Shown: piece by piece, positions 32,181 through 41,138 of the stretch
Layout of the letters: each line of letters begins with the position of its first letter
Numbering within the stretch: position 1 is the stretch's first letter
Source: an uncultured Eubacterium sp.
Lineage (GTDB): Bacteria > Bacillota > Clostridia > Lachnospirales > Lachnospiraceae
Length of the DNA: 64,000 nt
Assembly (NCBI GenBank): GCA_910586225.1
Contig: CAJUIL010000019.1
Coordinates: forward strand, 7,107-71,106
Reading direction: 5' to 3'
Program-made: the position numbers and the translations under genes
The notes under the pieces: model-generated
Database searches by the model: none
Told to the model about the DNA's origin: nothing
What the model saw: only the letters and a program-made list of their open reading frames with translations

Positions 32181-34844
32181 ATGGCAAAAGAACTGGCAAA
32201 AACATATAATCCAGCCGGACTGGAGGAACGGCTCTATCAAAAATGGGAAAGCAGCGGCTATTTTCACGCAGAACCGGATCAAAGCCGCAAACCGTTTACG
32301 ATCGTAATGCCGCCGCCGAATATTACCGGGCAGCTGCATATGGGCCACGCTCTGGATAATACGATGCAGGATATTTTAATACGATATAAAAAGCTGCAGG
32401 GCTACAATACGCTTTGGCAGCCAGGAACGGATCACGCCTCCATCGCAACCGAGGTGCGTGTGATCCAATCATTGAAAGAAAAGGGCATTGATAAAAATGA
32501 GCTTGGCAGAGAAGGTTTCTTGGAAAAAGCGTGGGAATGGAAGGAAGAATATGGCGGGCGGATCATTAAGCAGTTAAAAAAGATCGGCTCGGCTGCAGAC
32601 TGGCAGAGAGAACGTTTTACTATGGACGAAGGCTGCTCAGATGCAGTAGAGGAGGTATTTGTCCGCTTATATAACAAGGGATATATTTATAAGGGGAACC
32701 GCATTATTAACTGGTGTCCGGTGTGTAAGACATCCATCTCCGATGCGGAGGTAGAGCACGTTGACCAGAAAGGACATTTCTGGCATATCAAATATCCGGT
32801 AGCCGGCGAATCAGGCAGGTTTGTAGAGATTGCTACAACGCGTCCGGAAACGATGTTTGGTGATACAGCGGTAGCAGTCAATCCAAACGACGATCGTTAT
32901 CAAGATCTGGTTGGAAAGACGCTGATACTTCCGATCGTGCAAAGGGAGATCCCGGTGATCGCCGACGAATATGTGGATATGGAATTTGGAACCGGCTGTG
33001 TAAAGATTACACCGGCGCATGACCCGAACGACTTTGAAGTCGGAAAACGGCACGACCTGGAGCTGGTCAATGTGATGAACGACGATGCGACGATGAATGA
33101 AAATGCCGGAAAATATGCCGGAATGGATCGTTATGCGTGCCGGGAAGCACTTGTGCGGGATCTGGACGAAGCAGGGCTGTTGGCGGGCGTCAAAGACCAT
33201 GAGCACGCGGTAGGTACGCATGACCGCTGTGGTACGATTGTGGAGCCAATGGCAAAAAAACAGTGGTTTGTGGCAATGAAGGAGCTTGCAAGGCCAGCGA
33301 TGGAGGCTGTGAAAAATGGTGATCTGAAATTTGTGCCGGAGCGGTTTGACAAGACGTATATGCATTGGCTGGAGGGTATCCGTGACTGGTGTATTTCCAG
33401 ACAGCTTTGGTGGGGCCATCGGATCCCGGCTTATTATTGCCCGGAGTGTGGGGAAATGGTCGTTGCAAAGGCAAAGAACGCGCCGCATAGGTGTCCGAAA
33501 TGCGGACACGAAGGGCTGGAGCAGGATCCGGATACGCTGGATACTTGGTTTTCTTCTGCACTGTGGCCGTTTTCCACACTTGGCTGGCCGCACGAGTCAG
33601 AGGATCTGGACTATTTTTATCCGACGGATGTGCTTGTGACGGGGTATGACATTATTTTCTTCTGGGTCATACGTATGGTATTTTCCGGATATGAGCAGAC
33701 AGGCAGGTCGCCGTTCCATACCGTATTGATCCATGGTCTGGTGCGCGACTCCCAAGGGCGCAAGATGAGCAAGTCTCTTGGAAACGGAATCGATCCGCTG
33801 GAGGTTATTGATAAATACGGCGCAGATGCGCTGCGTCTGACACTGATCACCGGAAATGCGCCTGGCAACGATATGCGTTTCTATTGGGAGCGTGTTGAAG
33901 CGTCCAGAAACTTTGCGAATAAGGTGTGGAACGCGTCGCGATTTATCATGATGAATCTGGAGGGACGGGAGGTTACTCAGCCTGCGCCGCAGGACTTGGA
34001 GCCGGCAGACCGCTGGATCATTTCCAGTCTGAATACGCTTGCAAAAGATATGACGGAAAATATGGATAAATTTGAGCTTGGCATTGCGGTTTCAAAGGTG
34101 TATGATTTTATATGGGATGAATTTTGCGACTGGTATATTGAAATCGCGAAGCTGCGCACGTATCGGTACGATGAAGCGCCGCAGTCCGCGAACGCGGCTT
34201 TATGGACGCTGCGTACGGTATTAACAGAAGCGTTAAAGCTGCTGCATCCGTTTATGCCGTTTATTACCGAGGAAATCTTCTGTACGCTGCATCCGCAGGA
34301 GGAGTCGATTATGCTCGCCCAATGGCCGGTGTATGAGAAAGAGCGTCATTATGAAGCCGAAGAGGTCATGATGTCCCATGTTAAGGACATTGTAAGAGCG
34401 GTTCGTACCGTGCGCAAGGATATGGATGTGCCGAACAGCAGAAAGTCAAAGCTGTATCTTGTTTCTGGGGACGCGGATATTCGTGCGATTTTTGAGAATG
34501 CCAAGGAAGCATATCAGGGCTTTACGTTTGCGAGCGAGGTATGCATCCAAGCAGACAAGGCAGGCATTGCCGAGGATGCCGTATCCGTAGTGATTCCGGG
34601 CGCGACAGTGTTTCTTCCATTAGAAGAGCTGGTTGACAGGGAAAAGGAGATCGAACGATTGACAAAGGATAGGGCAAAGCTGCAAAAGGAGCTTGCGCGG
34701 TCAAACGGAATGTTAAGTAATGAAAGATTTTTAAGTAAGGCGCCGCAGGCAAAAATTGATGAGGAGCGGAAAAAATTAGCAGAATACGAGAAAATGATGG
34801 CCGAGGTAGAGCAGCGTTTGGCTCAGATGCAGGGAAATAATTAA
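32181..34844 (+). CDS. valS: valyl-tRNA synthetase
   Basis: 887-aa class I synthetase. HIGH-type motif PPPNITGQLHMGHALD near residue 45, editing domain from ~190 (ATTRPETMFGDTAVAVNP, GTGCVKITPAHDPNDF), zinc-type cysteines YYCPECGEM...HRCPKCGHE, the KMSKS motif in GRKMSKSLGNGIDPLEV near 535, an anticodon-binding domain, and a C-terminal coiled coil (EKEIERLTKDRAKLQKEL). Full length for the family. ATG 32181 has AGGATGAGGG upstream. Controlled by the T-box leader before it; no strong terminator after it. Confidence 0.97.
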   Translation: MAKELAKTYNPAGLEERLYQKWESSGYFHAEPDQSRKPFTIVMPPPNITGQLHMGHALDNTMQDILIRYKKLQGYNTLWQPGTDHASIATEVRVIQSLKEKGIDKNELGREGFLEKAWEWKEEYGGRIIKQLKKIGSAADWQRERFTMDEGCSDAVEEVFVRLYNKGYIYKGNRIINWCPVCKTSISDAEVEHVDQKGHFWHIKYPVAGESGRFVEIATTRPETMFGDTAVAVNPNDDRYQDLVGKTLILPIVQREIPVIADEYVDMEFGTGCVKITPAHDPNDFEVGKRHDLELVNVMNDDATMNENAGKYAGMDRYACREALVRDLDEAGLLAGVKDHEHAVGTHDRCGTIVEPMAKKQWFVAMKELARPAMEAVKNGDLKFVPERFDKTYMHWLEGIRDWCISRQLWWGHRIPAYYCPECGEMVVAKAKNAPHRCPKCGHEGLEQDPDTLDTWFSSALWPFSTLGWPHESEDLDYFYPTDVLVTGYDIIFFWVIRMVFSGYEQTGRSPFHTVLIHGLVRDSQGRKMSKSLGNGIDPLEVIDKYGADALRLTLITGNAPGNDMRFYWERVEASRNFANKVWNASRFIMMNLEGREVTQPAPQDLEPADRWIISSLNTLAKDMTENMDKFELGIAVSKVYDFIWDEFCDWYIEIAKLRTYRYDEAPQSANAALWTLRTVLTEALKLLHPFMPFITEEIFCTLHPQEESIMLAQWPVYEKERHYEAEEVMMSHVKDIVRAVRTVRKDMDVPNSRKSKLYLVSGDADIRAIFENAKEAYQGFTFASEVCIQADKAGIAEDAVSVVIPGATVFLPLEELVDREKEIERLTKDRAKLQKELARSNGMLSNERFLSKAPQAKIDEERKKLAEYEKMMAEVEQRLAQMQGNN

Positions 34845-34882
34845 AAAAATGCAATTCATTCTTATTTTTCGAAGAATATTTG

Positions 34883-34911
34883 TTGAAGTTTGTCTCAATT
34901 AATGGTAAAAT
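34883..34911 (+). promoter_or_regulatory. promoter of the FapA-like gene
   Basis: TTGAAG (34883-34888), 17-base spacer, TAAAAT (34906-34911). A ~110-base leader follows, with a GC-rich stretch near 34965-34998. Confidence 0.65.
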
Positions 34912-35030
34912 TAAAAGAAATATACCATGTATTTCAGATGGTTGATGAATAAAGGTAAGTTCAGACGGGTTTGCCCGGCTTCGGCGCAGGCCCGGACTGT
35001 TACGAATTAAGAGTGAAGGGTGGTAAGGTC

Positions 35031-36431
35031 ATGCAGACACTACAGCTTGATAGGACAGCAATTAGTTTTAGTCCGGATGGTATGACGGCGTACTTACGTT
35101 TACCAGAACCTGAGCCTGGAACGGGATTAAATTATAGTCCGGAGGCCGTTCAGGCGGCGCTGGCTGCCGGTGGGGTCAAACGGGGAATTGATCAAAAGGC
35201 GATTCTCAATATGATTCGAAGCAGGATTTATGACCGTTCTGTCGCAGTTGCAGCAGGCAAGCCTCCGCAGGCTGGAAAAGACGGATATTATGAATATTTG
35301 TTTCAAAGCCAGCTAGACGGGAAACCAAGGATCAACGAGGACGGTACTGTCAGCTATGCGATCAAGCTTTTTGAGATGGTGACAGAAGGCCAGGTGATCG
35401 CGAAGTATCATCCGGCGGTTCAGGGAGTAGATGGATATACAGTTAAAGATGCGCCGGTTCGGGCGAAACCAGCCAGAGAGCTTCCTCCTTTGCGGGGAAG
35501 AGGCTTTGAGTGCAAAGAAGATGGTATTACTTATGTAGCTACGATCACGGGCAAAATTGATAAAATTAATGATAAGATTAATATACTGCCGGTTTATGAG
35601 GTGTCCGGCGACGTAGACGCGAATATGGGGAATATTGAATTTCGTGGAGATGTCATTATCCATGGCAGCGTCGATGATATTGAGATACGGGCAACCGGTA
35701 CAGTTTCGATTGACGGGGTTGTACAGGGAGCCAGCATTTTTGCCAATAAGGATATCGTAATAGCTGGCGGCGTACTTGGCAATGGAAAGAGTGTGATCGA
35801 CGCAAAGGGCAAAATTTCGGCGAAGTTTTTCGAGTTTGCAACAGTGCGCAGCAAAGGGGATATTACAGCGGATATCTTTTTAAATAGCAATGTATATTGT
35901 GAAGGCGGCGCGTTTGTCATGAGCAAAAAGGGCTGTATTGTGGGCGGCAGCGTTCATGCAGTCAGCGGTATTGAGGCAAATAGTATCGGCAATAACGCAG
36001 AAATCCGTACTCACGTACTTGTCGGCAACGGCGGTGAAGTACGGATGAAGATGGAAGAGCTGCGCAACAGCATTAAAGCAGCAGAGGCAAATATCACGAA
36101 AGCGGAAACGATCCTGCAGAAGTTCCAGGAATACGAGGAAAAGACCGGGCAGTCTTGCAAGGACGACCCAAGAAGAGTACAGCTTGTCCGCATCCGGGTA
36201 CGTGATATGGCCCGTAAAGCAGCAGACGAGGAAGATTTAAAAAAGCTGAAGCTAATGCTGGAAAGCGCGAAGGGTGCAAATATCAAGGTACGCAAAAAAG
36301 TATTTCCAGGCGTATTTATATCCATCGACAGCTGCGATACTTCCTGCAAAGATACGTTCAGTGATATTATTTTTATCAAGCAGCAGGAAAAAGTGGTTAT
36401 GCGCAGGCTTTCGGACTGGGGTAGTGCATAA
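35031..36431 (+). CDS. FapA/DUF342-family protein
   Basis: 466 aa. An N-terminal domain (to ~170) with TVSYAIKLFEMVTEGQVIAKYHPAVQGVDGYTV is followed by the FapA beta-solenoid (~175-350; VSGDVDANMGNIEFRGDVIIHGSV, IVIAGGVLGNGKSVIDAKG, CIVGGSVHAVSG). A coiled-coil region (~350-425) and a small terminal domain come after. The family is a polymeric solenoid protein linked to cell-surface or polar functions in Firmicutes; its molecular role is not settled. ATG 35031 with GGTGGTAAGG upstream is preferred to an earlier frame start at 34971. Stands alone between a promoter and a terminator. Confidence 0.87.
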   Translation: MQTLQLDRTAISFSPDGMTAYLRLPEPEPGTGLNYSPEAVQAALAAGGVKRGIDQKAILNMIRSRIYDRSVAVAAGKPPQAGKDGYYEYLFQSQLDGKPRINEDGTVSYAIKLFEMVTEGQVIAKYHPAVQGVDGYTVKDAPVRAKPARELPPLRGRGFECKEDGITYVATITGKIDKINDKINILPVYEVSGDVDANMGNIEFRGDVIIHGSVDDIEIRATGTVSIDGVVQGASIFANKDIVIAGGVLGNGKSVIDAKGKISAKFFEFATVRSKGDITADIFLNSNVYCEGGAFVMSKKGCIVGGSVHAVSGIEANSIGNNAEIRTHVLVGNGGEVRMKMEELRNSIKAAEANITKAETILQKFQEYEEKTGQSCKDDPRRVQLVRIRVRDMARKAADEEDLKKLKLMLESAKGANIKVRKKVFPGVFISIDSCDTSCKDTFSDIIFIKQQEKVVMRRLSDWGSA

Positions 36432-36464
36432 AGCGTTTGTTTTACAGGAATAAAAAGCAATAGG

Positions 36465-36515
36465 GAATCGGATACTTTACTTTAGGATAGCAGGAGTAAG
36501 GTTCCGGTTCTTTTT
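36465..36515 (+). terminator. intrinsic terminator after the FapA-like gene
   Basis: GAATCGGA (36465-36472) pairs with TCCGGTTC (36503-36510; one G-U), with inner TTACT/AGTAA, followed by TTTTT (36511-36515). Confidence 0.7.
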
Positions 36516-36564
36516 GGTTTATAAAAAATTTCGAAAAAGAAAGAAAAAACAAGACAACCGTTTC

Positions 36565-36592
36565 TTTACAAAGTGAAAAGATATGCTATAAT
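36565..36592 (+). promoter_or_regulatory. promoter of the small-protein/TPR operon
   Basis: TTTACA (36565-36570), 16-base spacer, TATAAT (36587-36592). Confidence 0.7.
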
Positions 36593-36644
36593 AAATTCGT
36601 TTAAAAGAGAAAGACATTACGGAACTATTACGGAGGTGTTACAG

Positions 36645-36788
36645 ATGATAGACTTTGAAGAAGAATTGAAAAAGTTTCAGCCCAGCCTTGAGGTTGAGGA
36701 GGCAGAAGAAGCGATATACAGTCACAACCTGACGGATATGACGGACATCCTACAGGAGATGATTAAGGAAGCAAGACGCAACCGATAA
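36645..36788 (+). CDS. 47-aa conserved-looking acidic small protein
   Basis: MIDFEEELKKFQPSLEVEEA opens a short, highly charged, probably helical protein that ends EMIKEARRNR. No family recognised. It is supported by a good promoter 53 bases upstream, a GGAGGTG ribosome site at proper spacing, and a position 19 bases before the TPR gene in the same direction, so it is likely real. The longer in-frame start at 36573 falls inside the promoter and is not used. Confidence 0.7.
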   Translation: MIDFEEELKKFQPSLEVEEAEEAIYSHNLTDMTDILQEMIKEARRNR

Positions 36789-36807
36789 TCCAGAGGAAGG
36801 AGCCGAT

Positions 36808-38208
36808 ATGCAGTGTTTTAAATGTGGAGCGCAGCTTGGTGCGGAGCAGACGTGCCCGAACTGCGGGATGAATGTAAAAATGTATAAAAAACTGATAGCG
36901 ATTTCAAATTATCTATACAATGTCGGACTGGAGCGGGCAAAGATCAGGGATTTATCAGGCGCGGCGGATTCCTTAAAAGCAAGTCTGCAATATTACAAAG
37001 GAAATATCCAAGCGAGAAATCTGCTGGGACTTATCTATTATGAAACAGGGGAAACGGTTTCTGCTCTGAGCGAATGGGTGATCAGTAAAAATCAGTCAGG
37101 TAAGGATAATATTGCGGATACGTATCTGACGGAGGTACAGAGCAATGCATCACTGTTAAATACAGTCAACCAAACGATCAAAAAATATAACCAAGCGTTG
37201 ATCTACTGTCAGCAGAGCAGCGAGGATCTGGCAGTTATCCAGTTAAAGAAAATATTATCTATTAATCCTAAGCTGGTGAAGGCACATCAGCTGTTAGCGC
37301 TTTTGTACATTCGTGACCGAAAATACGACCTGGCCAGAAAATCGCTGCGGGCAGCAGAAAAGATCGACCGCGGGAATACGACGACAATCCGCTATCTGGC
37401 GGAGATCGACGGCCATGCGCAGGACGGTCAGGAAAAAAGCCGGAAACAGAAGAAAAAGGAAAGCCGGGTGGAATACAGCACCGGAAACGATACGATCATC
37501 CAGCCGACCAACCTGCGCGACAATTCAGGCTGGATGATGATCTTGAACATTCTTGTCGGGCTGGTTATCGGTGTAACTGCAACCTACTTTCTGATCGTTC
37601 CAAGCATTCGCCAGACTGTGCAGAAGGACGCCAATGTGGCCGTATCCGATGCGAACGAGACGATCGCAGCGAAAAACCAGGCGATCAAAGAGCTGGAGGA
37701 CCAGGTATCAAAGCTGACAAAGAATGTGGAGAGCGCAAAAAGCGATAAGGAAGCGTCTAAGACGCAGATTACGAGCTATCAGAAGCTTATGACAGCTTAC
37801 CAGTCTTATCAGCAGGGCAGCCTGGACGAGGCAAAGGCAGCGCTTTCGGAGGTAGATGAAAAACAGCTGGATGCCGGGGCAAAGCAGGTATATGATTCCA
37901 TTCAGACAGAGATCAATGCCAAATACCTTGAGACGGCTTATAACGACGGGTATTCTGCATATATGTCACGCAATTACCAGCAGTCCGCGGAGCTTTTGCA
38001 GAAGGTTGTGGACGCGGATGACACCTACCATGACGGCGACGCTATTTATTATCTGGCGCAGTCTTACCGTAACCTGCAGGATTATGAGAAAGCGGCGGCG
38101 CTGTATCAGAAGGTGATCGATGAATATCCAGCTTCTTATAAGGCAAATAACGCAAAATATAAATATCTGCCAGAGGTGCAGCGCAAGATGGAGGAAGCGC
38201 AGCAGTAA
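36808..38208 (+). CDS. zinc-ribbon, TPR-containing membrane protein
   Basis: 466 aa. N-terminal zinc ribbon with Cys3, Cys6, Cys16 and Cys19; cytoplasmic TPR-like helices (~30-200); a Lys-rich linker; one membrane segment (~247-268, MMILNILVGLVIGVTATYFL); a coiled coil (~275-325, NQAIKELEDQVSKLTKNVE); and extracytoplasmic TPR-type repeats to the end (AAALYQKVIDEYPASYKANN). Likely a scaffold linking cytoplasmic and external partners; exact role unknown. ATG 36808 has AGAGGAAGGAG upstream. Follows the 47-aa gene and ends at a terminator before the sigma-F operon. Confidence 0.8.
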   Translation: MQCFKCGAQLGAEQTCPNCGMNVKMYKKLIAISNYLYNVGLERAKIRDLSGAADSLKASLQYYKGNIQARNLLGLIYYETGETVSALSEWVISKNQSGKDNIADTYLTEVQSNASLLNTVNQTIKKYNQALIYCQQSSEDLAVIQLKKILSINPKLVKAHQLLALLYIRDRKYDLARKSLRAAEKIDRGNTTTIRYLAEIDGHAQDGQEKSRKQKKKESRVEYSTGNDTIIQPTNLRDNSGWMMILNILVGLVIGVTATYFLIVPSIRQTVQKDANVAVSDANETIAAKNQAIKELEDQVSKLTKNVESAKSDKEASKTQITSYQKLMTAYQSYQQGSLDEAKAALSEVDEKQLDAGAKQVYDSIQTEINAKYLETAYNDGYSAYMSRNYQQSAELLQKVVDADDTYHDGDAIYYLAQSYRNLQDYEKAAALYQKVIDEYPASYKANNAKYKYLPEVQRKMEEAQQ

Positions 38209-38234
38209 TGCCGCAAAACGAATACACTTACAAA

Positions 38235-38267
38235 AGATGTTGATCGAACAGGGTCAGCATCTTTTTT
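38235..38267 (+). terminator. intrinsic terminator before spoIIAA
   Basis: AGATGTTGA (38235-38243) pairs with TCAGCATCT (38254-38262; one G-U), followed by a T-run to 38267. Confidence 0.85.
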
Positions 38268-38295
38268 ATTACATGAAAAACAGGAGGATTTTTCG

Positions 38296-38613
38296 ATGGA
38301 ATGCCATTATGAACTAAAAGAGGGGTGCCTGACGATTTCCATGCCAAAAGAGCTGGACCACCACAGCGCGGAGCAGCTGCGTATGGAGGCGGATCTTCTG
38401 ATAGATTCCTACCGGGTGCGGAATCTGGTGTTTGATTTTTCCGGTACGGAGTTTATGGACAGCTCCGGTATCGGTGTATTGATCGGAAGGTGTCGGAATA
38501 TGAGCTATTGTGGAGGAAGTGTGAGGGCACAGCATATGAACGACCGGATCCAGAAGATCTTTCGGATATCCGGATTGCATAAGCTGATAGAAACGGAGGC
38601 GGCATATGAGTGA
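38296..38613 (+). CDS. spoIIAA: anti-sigma F factor antagonist
   Basis: 105-aa STAS-domain protein. LVFDFSGTEFMDSSGIGVLIGR carries the phosphorylatable Ser in DSSGIG. When unphosphorylated it binds SpoIIAB and frees sigma-F in the forespore. ATG 38296 follows AGGAGG. It overlaps spoIIAB by eight bases. The operon order spoIIAA-spoIIAB-sigF is the conserved one. I could not place the expected sigma-H/Spo0A promoter in the 87 bases upstream. Confidence 0.96.
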   Translation: MECHYELKEGCLTISMPKELDHHSAEQLRMEADLLIDSYRVRNLVFDFSGTEFMDSSGIGVLIGRCRNMSYCGGSVRAQHMNDRIQKIFRISGLHKLIETEAAYE

Positions 38614-39040
38614 ACAGCGTAATGAGATGAGCATCCGCTTTGATTCCTTTTCGTCAAACGAGGGTTTTGCCAGGGTCGCTGTCGCGGCGTTTGTGGCGGA
38701 TCTGGACCCGACGCTGGACGAGCTGGCCGATGTGAAAACGGCAGTATCAGAGGCGGTAACAAATTCCATCATCCATGGTTATGAGAACGGTATCGGTAAA
38801 ATTATTCTGACCTGTTCAAAGGAGAATAAGCAGATCCAGATCGAAGTCGTGGATTATGGAAAGGGCATTGAAGATGTGCCGAAGGCAAAAGAACCGTTTT
38901 ATACGACAAGGCCGGAGCTGGAGCGTTCGGGGATGGGATTTGCATTTATGGAAGCGTTTATGGACGACGTAGAGGTGGATTCTGCGCCGGGGCAGGGTAC
39001 GACGGTGCGTATGGTTAAGCAGCTTGGGGCGGGAGCCTGA
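38606..39040 (+). CDS. spoIIAB: anti-sigma F factor/serine kinase
   Basis: 144-aa GHKL-type kinase. The N box VKTAVSEAVTNSIIHGYEN, the G1 box VDYGKGIEDV, and SGMGFAFMEAFMD then GQGTTV form the ATP site. It binds and inhibits sigma-F and phosphorylates SpoIIAA. Starts within the end of spoIIAA (eight-base overlap) and ends six bases before sigF, so translation is tightly coupled. Confidence 0.96.
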   Translation: MSEQRNEMSIRFDSFSSNEGFARVAVAAFVADLDPTLDELADVKTAVSEAVTNSIIHGYENGIGKIILTCSKENKQIQIEVVDYGKGIEDVPKAKEPFYTTRPELERSGMGFAFMEAFMDDVEVDSAPGQGTTVRMVKQLGAGA

Positions 39041-39046
39041 GCGCCT

Positions 39047-39829
39047 ATGAACGAGACAATGGCTTTGCTCCGTCAGGCGCAGCAGGGAGACGCATATGCA
39101 AAAGAGGAGCTGGTGAAGCAGAATCTTGGGCTGGTAGGAAGCATTGTCAAAAGATTTGAACACCGTGGACACGATAGAGAGGAATTGTTTCAGATCGGAA
39201 GCATTGGATTGATGAAGGCGATTGATAAATTTGACCTTACATATGACGTAGCGTTTTCCACATACGCAGTTCCGCTGATCAGCGGAGAAATCCGCCGTTT
39301 TCTGCGCGACGACGGGCTGGTGCGTATCAGCAGGAGCCTAAAGGAAAACGGCTGGCGCGTCCGGAAAGCCGCTGAAAAAATCAGTCAGGAAAAAGGCCGG
39401 GAAGCGTCTATGCAGGAGCTTTGCGAAGAAACCGGACTAACTCGCGAGGATATCGTAATGGCGATGGAAGCCAACATGGAGGTGGAGTCGATCTACCGCA
39501 GCGTCTATCAGTCAGACGGGAGCGAGTTGTATTTAGTCGACCAGATAGCAGAAGGAAAAGGCGTCGGGCAGCGGTATGGGACAGTCGCAGCGGGAGGCTG
39601 CGAAGTACTGGGCGGCGCAGGTGACCCAGAGAAGGAGAAGCTGTTAAATGAAATGCTGATCAGACAGCTGTTAGAAGAGCTGGAGGAGCGTGAGCGCAGG
39701 CTGATCGAGCTAAGGTATTTTCAGGAAAAAACGCAGGTACAGACCGCACAGGAGCTAGATATGAGCCAGGTGCAGGTGAGCAGGTTGGAGAAGAAGATAT
39801 TGCTGAAAATGCGGAGGAAGTGCTGCTGA
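39047..39829 (+). CDS. sigF: RNA polymerase sigma-F factor, sporulation
   Basis: 260-aa sigma-70-family factor for the forespore programme. Region 2: KQNLGLVGSIVKRF, EELFQIGSIGLMKAIDKFD, FSTYAVPLISGEIRRFLRDDG. Region 3: GREASMQELCEETGLTREDI. Region 4: ERERRLIELRYFQEKTQVQTAQELDMSQVQVSRLEKKIL. A Gly-rich stretch of about 20 residues (GQRYGTVAAGGCEVLGGAG) before region 4 looks like an insertion relative to typical SigF. Last gene of the operon, ended by the hairpin at 39885-39929. Confidence 0.96.
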   Translation: MNETMALLRQAQQGDAYAKEELVKQNLGLVGSIVKRFEHRGHDREELFQIGSIGLMKAIDKFDLTYDVAFSTYAVPLISGEIRRFLRDDGLVRISRSLKENGWRVRKAAEKISQEKGREASMQELCEETGLTREDIVMAMEANMEVESIYRSVYQSDGSELYLVDQIAEGKGVGQRYGTVAAGGCEVLGGAGDPEKEKLLNEMLIRQLLEELEERERRLIELRYFQEKTQVQTAQELDMSQVQVSRLEKKILLKMRRKCC

Positions 39830-39884
39830 AGCTGCTTTCAGATGAACGTAACAGTGGATTTTGCGCCGGGCTTTTAAGGTGGAC

Positions 39885-39929
39885 AACCCTTGGAGATGAT
39901 AGGAATGTGTCATTTCCAGGGGTTTGTTT
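39885..39929 (+). terminator. intrinsic terminator after sigF
   Basis: AACCCTTGGA (39885-39894) pairs with TCCAGGGGTT (39915-39924; one G-U), inner GATGA/TCAT pairing possible, followed by TGTTTA. The rest of the ~310-base gap (39830-40142) holds the ribose operon promoter and operator. Confidence 0.75.
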
Positions 39930-40028
39930 ATATCTTATAGAAAAATGCGGAATCTCATCCAAGTTTAGAAGATATACACAAAAACATTCAAATGAATTTA
40001 TGCAATAAGTCAAAAATTCGATTAGTCA

Positions 40029-40057
40029 TTGACAAAAATATATGCACAATATATACT
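40029..40057 (+). promoter_or_regulatory. ribose operon promoter
   Basis: TTGACA (40029-40034), 17-base spacer, TATACT (40052-40057); start near 40064. Confidence 0.85.
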
Positions 40058-40068
40058 AAGTACAACAA

Positions 40069-40080
40069 GAAACGCGTTTC
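40069..40080 (+). promoter_or_regulatory. LacI-family operator
   Basis: Perfect 12-bp palindrome GAAACGCGTTTC, placed at about +6 to +17 of the rbs promoter, where a bound repressor would block transcription. The first gene of the operon encodes a LacI-family protein, so autoregulation is expected. Confidence 0.75.
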
Positions 40081-40142
40081 ATACAACGAAGCGGAAAAAC
40101 AGGCAGGCAATATCCGTCCTGCCGCAGACGGAGGAGACAAAA

Positions 40143-41138
40143 GTGGCAAGCATTCGGGAAGTGGCAAAATTAGCGGGCGTTTCTCCTTCTACAGTATCTA
40201 GGGTAATGAATGGTACAGCAAACGTAGAAGAAGATAAAAAACAAAGAGTGCTGGCGGCGATTAAAGAAACGGGTTTCAAGCCAAATGAACTGGCAAGAGC
40301 ATTATTTAAGCAATCATCCAAGATCATCGGTGTTATCGTTCCGAATATAGAAAACCCGTTCTACAATGAACTAGCTAAGGCAGTAGAAGAAGAGGCATAT
40401 CGTAACGGCTATCGTATGCTGCTGTGCAATTCGAATAATAATACGGAAAAAGAGCTGATGAATATTCAGATCTTAGACCAGATGAAGGCAGACGGGATCA
40501 TTATTTTAACGCATAGTGACAAGACCGGGCGAGAAATCGCCGGGTGCCAGCTTCCGGTCGTCGTTGTAGACCGTCAGCTTACAGGAAGCGGCCAGAGCGC
40601 CTATATCGAAGCCGATCATTATAAAGGCGGCAAAATGGCGATGGAGCATTTGCTGGAATGCGGCTGCAGGAATATTGTATTTTTGCGGGGGCCGCTGGGG
40701 CTGTCGAGCGGGATGCACAGGTACGAAGGATATCAGGAGGTATGCAGAAAAACTGGTATCCCAGAGCAGTACATTGACTGTCTGTATGATTATGAGGACG
40801 GGCTGCGTGCGGCACAGGAGCTGCTGGAGCGGTTTCCGAAAGCAGATGGGATCATAGCCAGCAACGATATGGTTGCGATCGCTTCTTATAAGATTTTGCA
40901 AAACGCAGGGCTGCGCGTGCCAGAGGACGTGCAGATCATCGGATTTGATAACATCAGACTTAGCTGGCTGTTTACGCCGGAGCTAACGACCGTGATACAG
41001 CCGATTACGCAAATGGGAACATTGGCAGTCCAGATTATCATCAAGCATAGTCAGGGAGTGCCGTTTCAACAGGAAAATATATTGGATGTTTCGTTAGTGG
41101 AACGCCAGACGACAAGGAGAAAGGAGAAGGAGCTATGA
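40143..41138 (+). CDS. rbsR: LacI-family ribose operon repressor
   Basis: 331 aa. N-terminal HTH ASIREVAKLAGVSPSTVSRVMNG with hinge KPNELARAL, then a periplasmic-binding-type effector domain (IIGVIVPNIENPFYNELAKAVEEEA, ADGIIASNDMVAIA, IIGFDNIRLSWLFTPELTTV). GTG 40143 follows GGAGGAG; the frame extends upstream into the promoter, so the longer start is excluded. Its gene opens an rbsR-K-D-A-C-B operon, as in Bacillus. Stop overlaps the rbsK ATG (ATGA). Confidence 0.92.
   Translation: MASIREVAKLAGVSPSTVSRVMNGTANVEEDKKQRVLAAIKETGFKPNELARALFKQSSKIIGVIVPNIENPFYNELAKAVEEEAYRNGYRMLLCNSNNNTEKELMNIQILDQMKADGIIILTHSDKTGREIAGCQLPVVVVDRQLTGSGQSAYIEADHYKGGKMAMEHLLECGCRNIVFLRGPLGLSSGMHRYEGYQEVCRKTGIPEQYIDCLYDYEDGLRAAQELLERFPKADGIIASNDMVAIASYKILQNAGLRVPEDVQIIGFDNIRLSWLFTPELTTVIQPITQMGTLAVQIIIKHSQGVPFQQENILDVSLVERQTTRRKEKEL

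Noticed and set aside
31797..32348. - strand open frame (183 codons) over the valS leader
   Set aside because: It covers the T-box RNA and the start of valS; no motif or ribosome site, so it is a shadow.
38208..38296. Sigma-H promoter for spoIIAA
   Set aside because: Partial matches to AGGA- and GAAT-type elements exist but with wrong spacing, so I do not call one.
40069..40080. CcpA catabolite (cre) site
   Set aside because: The palindrome lacks the central CG arrangement and flanking T-G/C-A of cre; it fits a local LacI-family repressor better.
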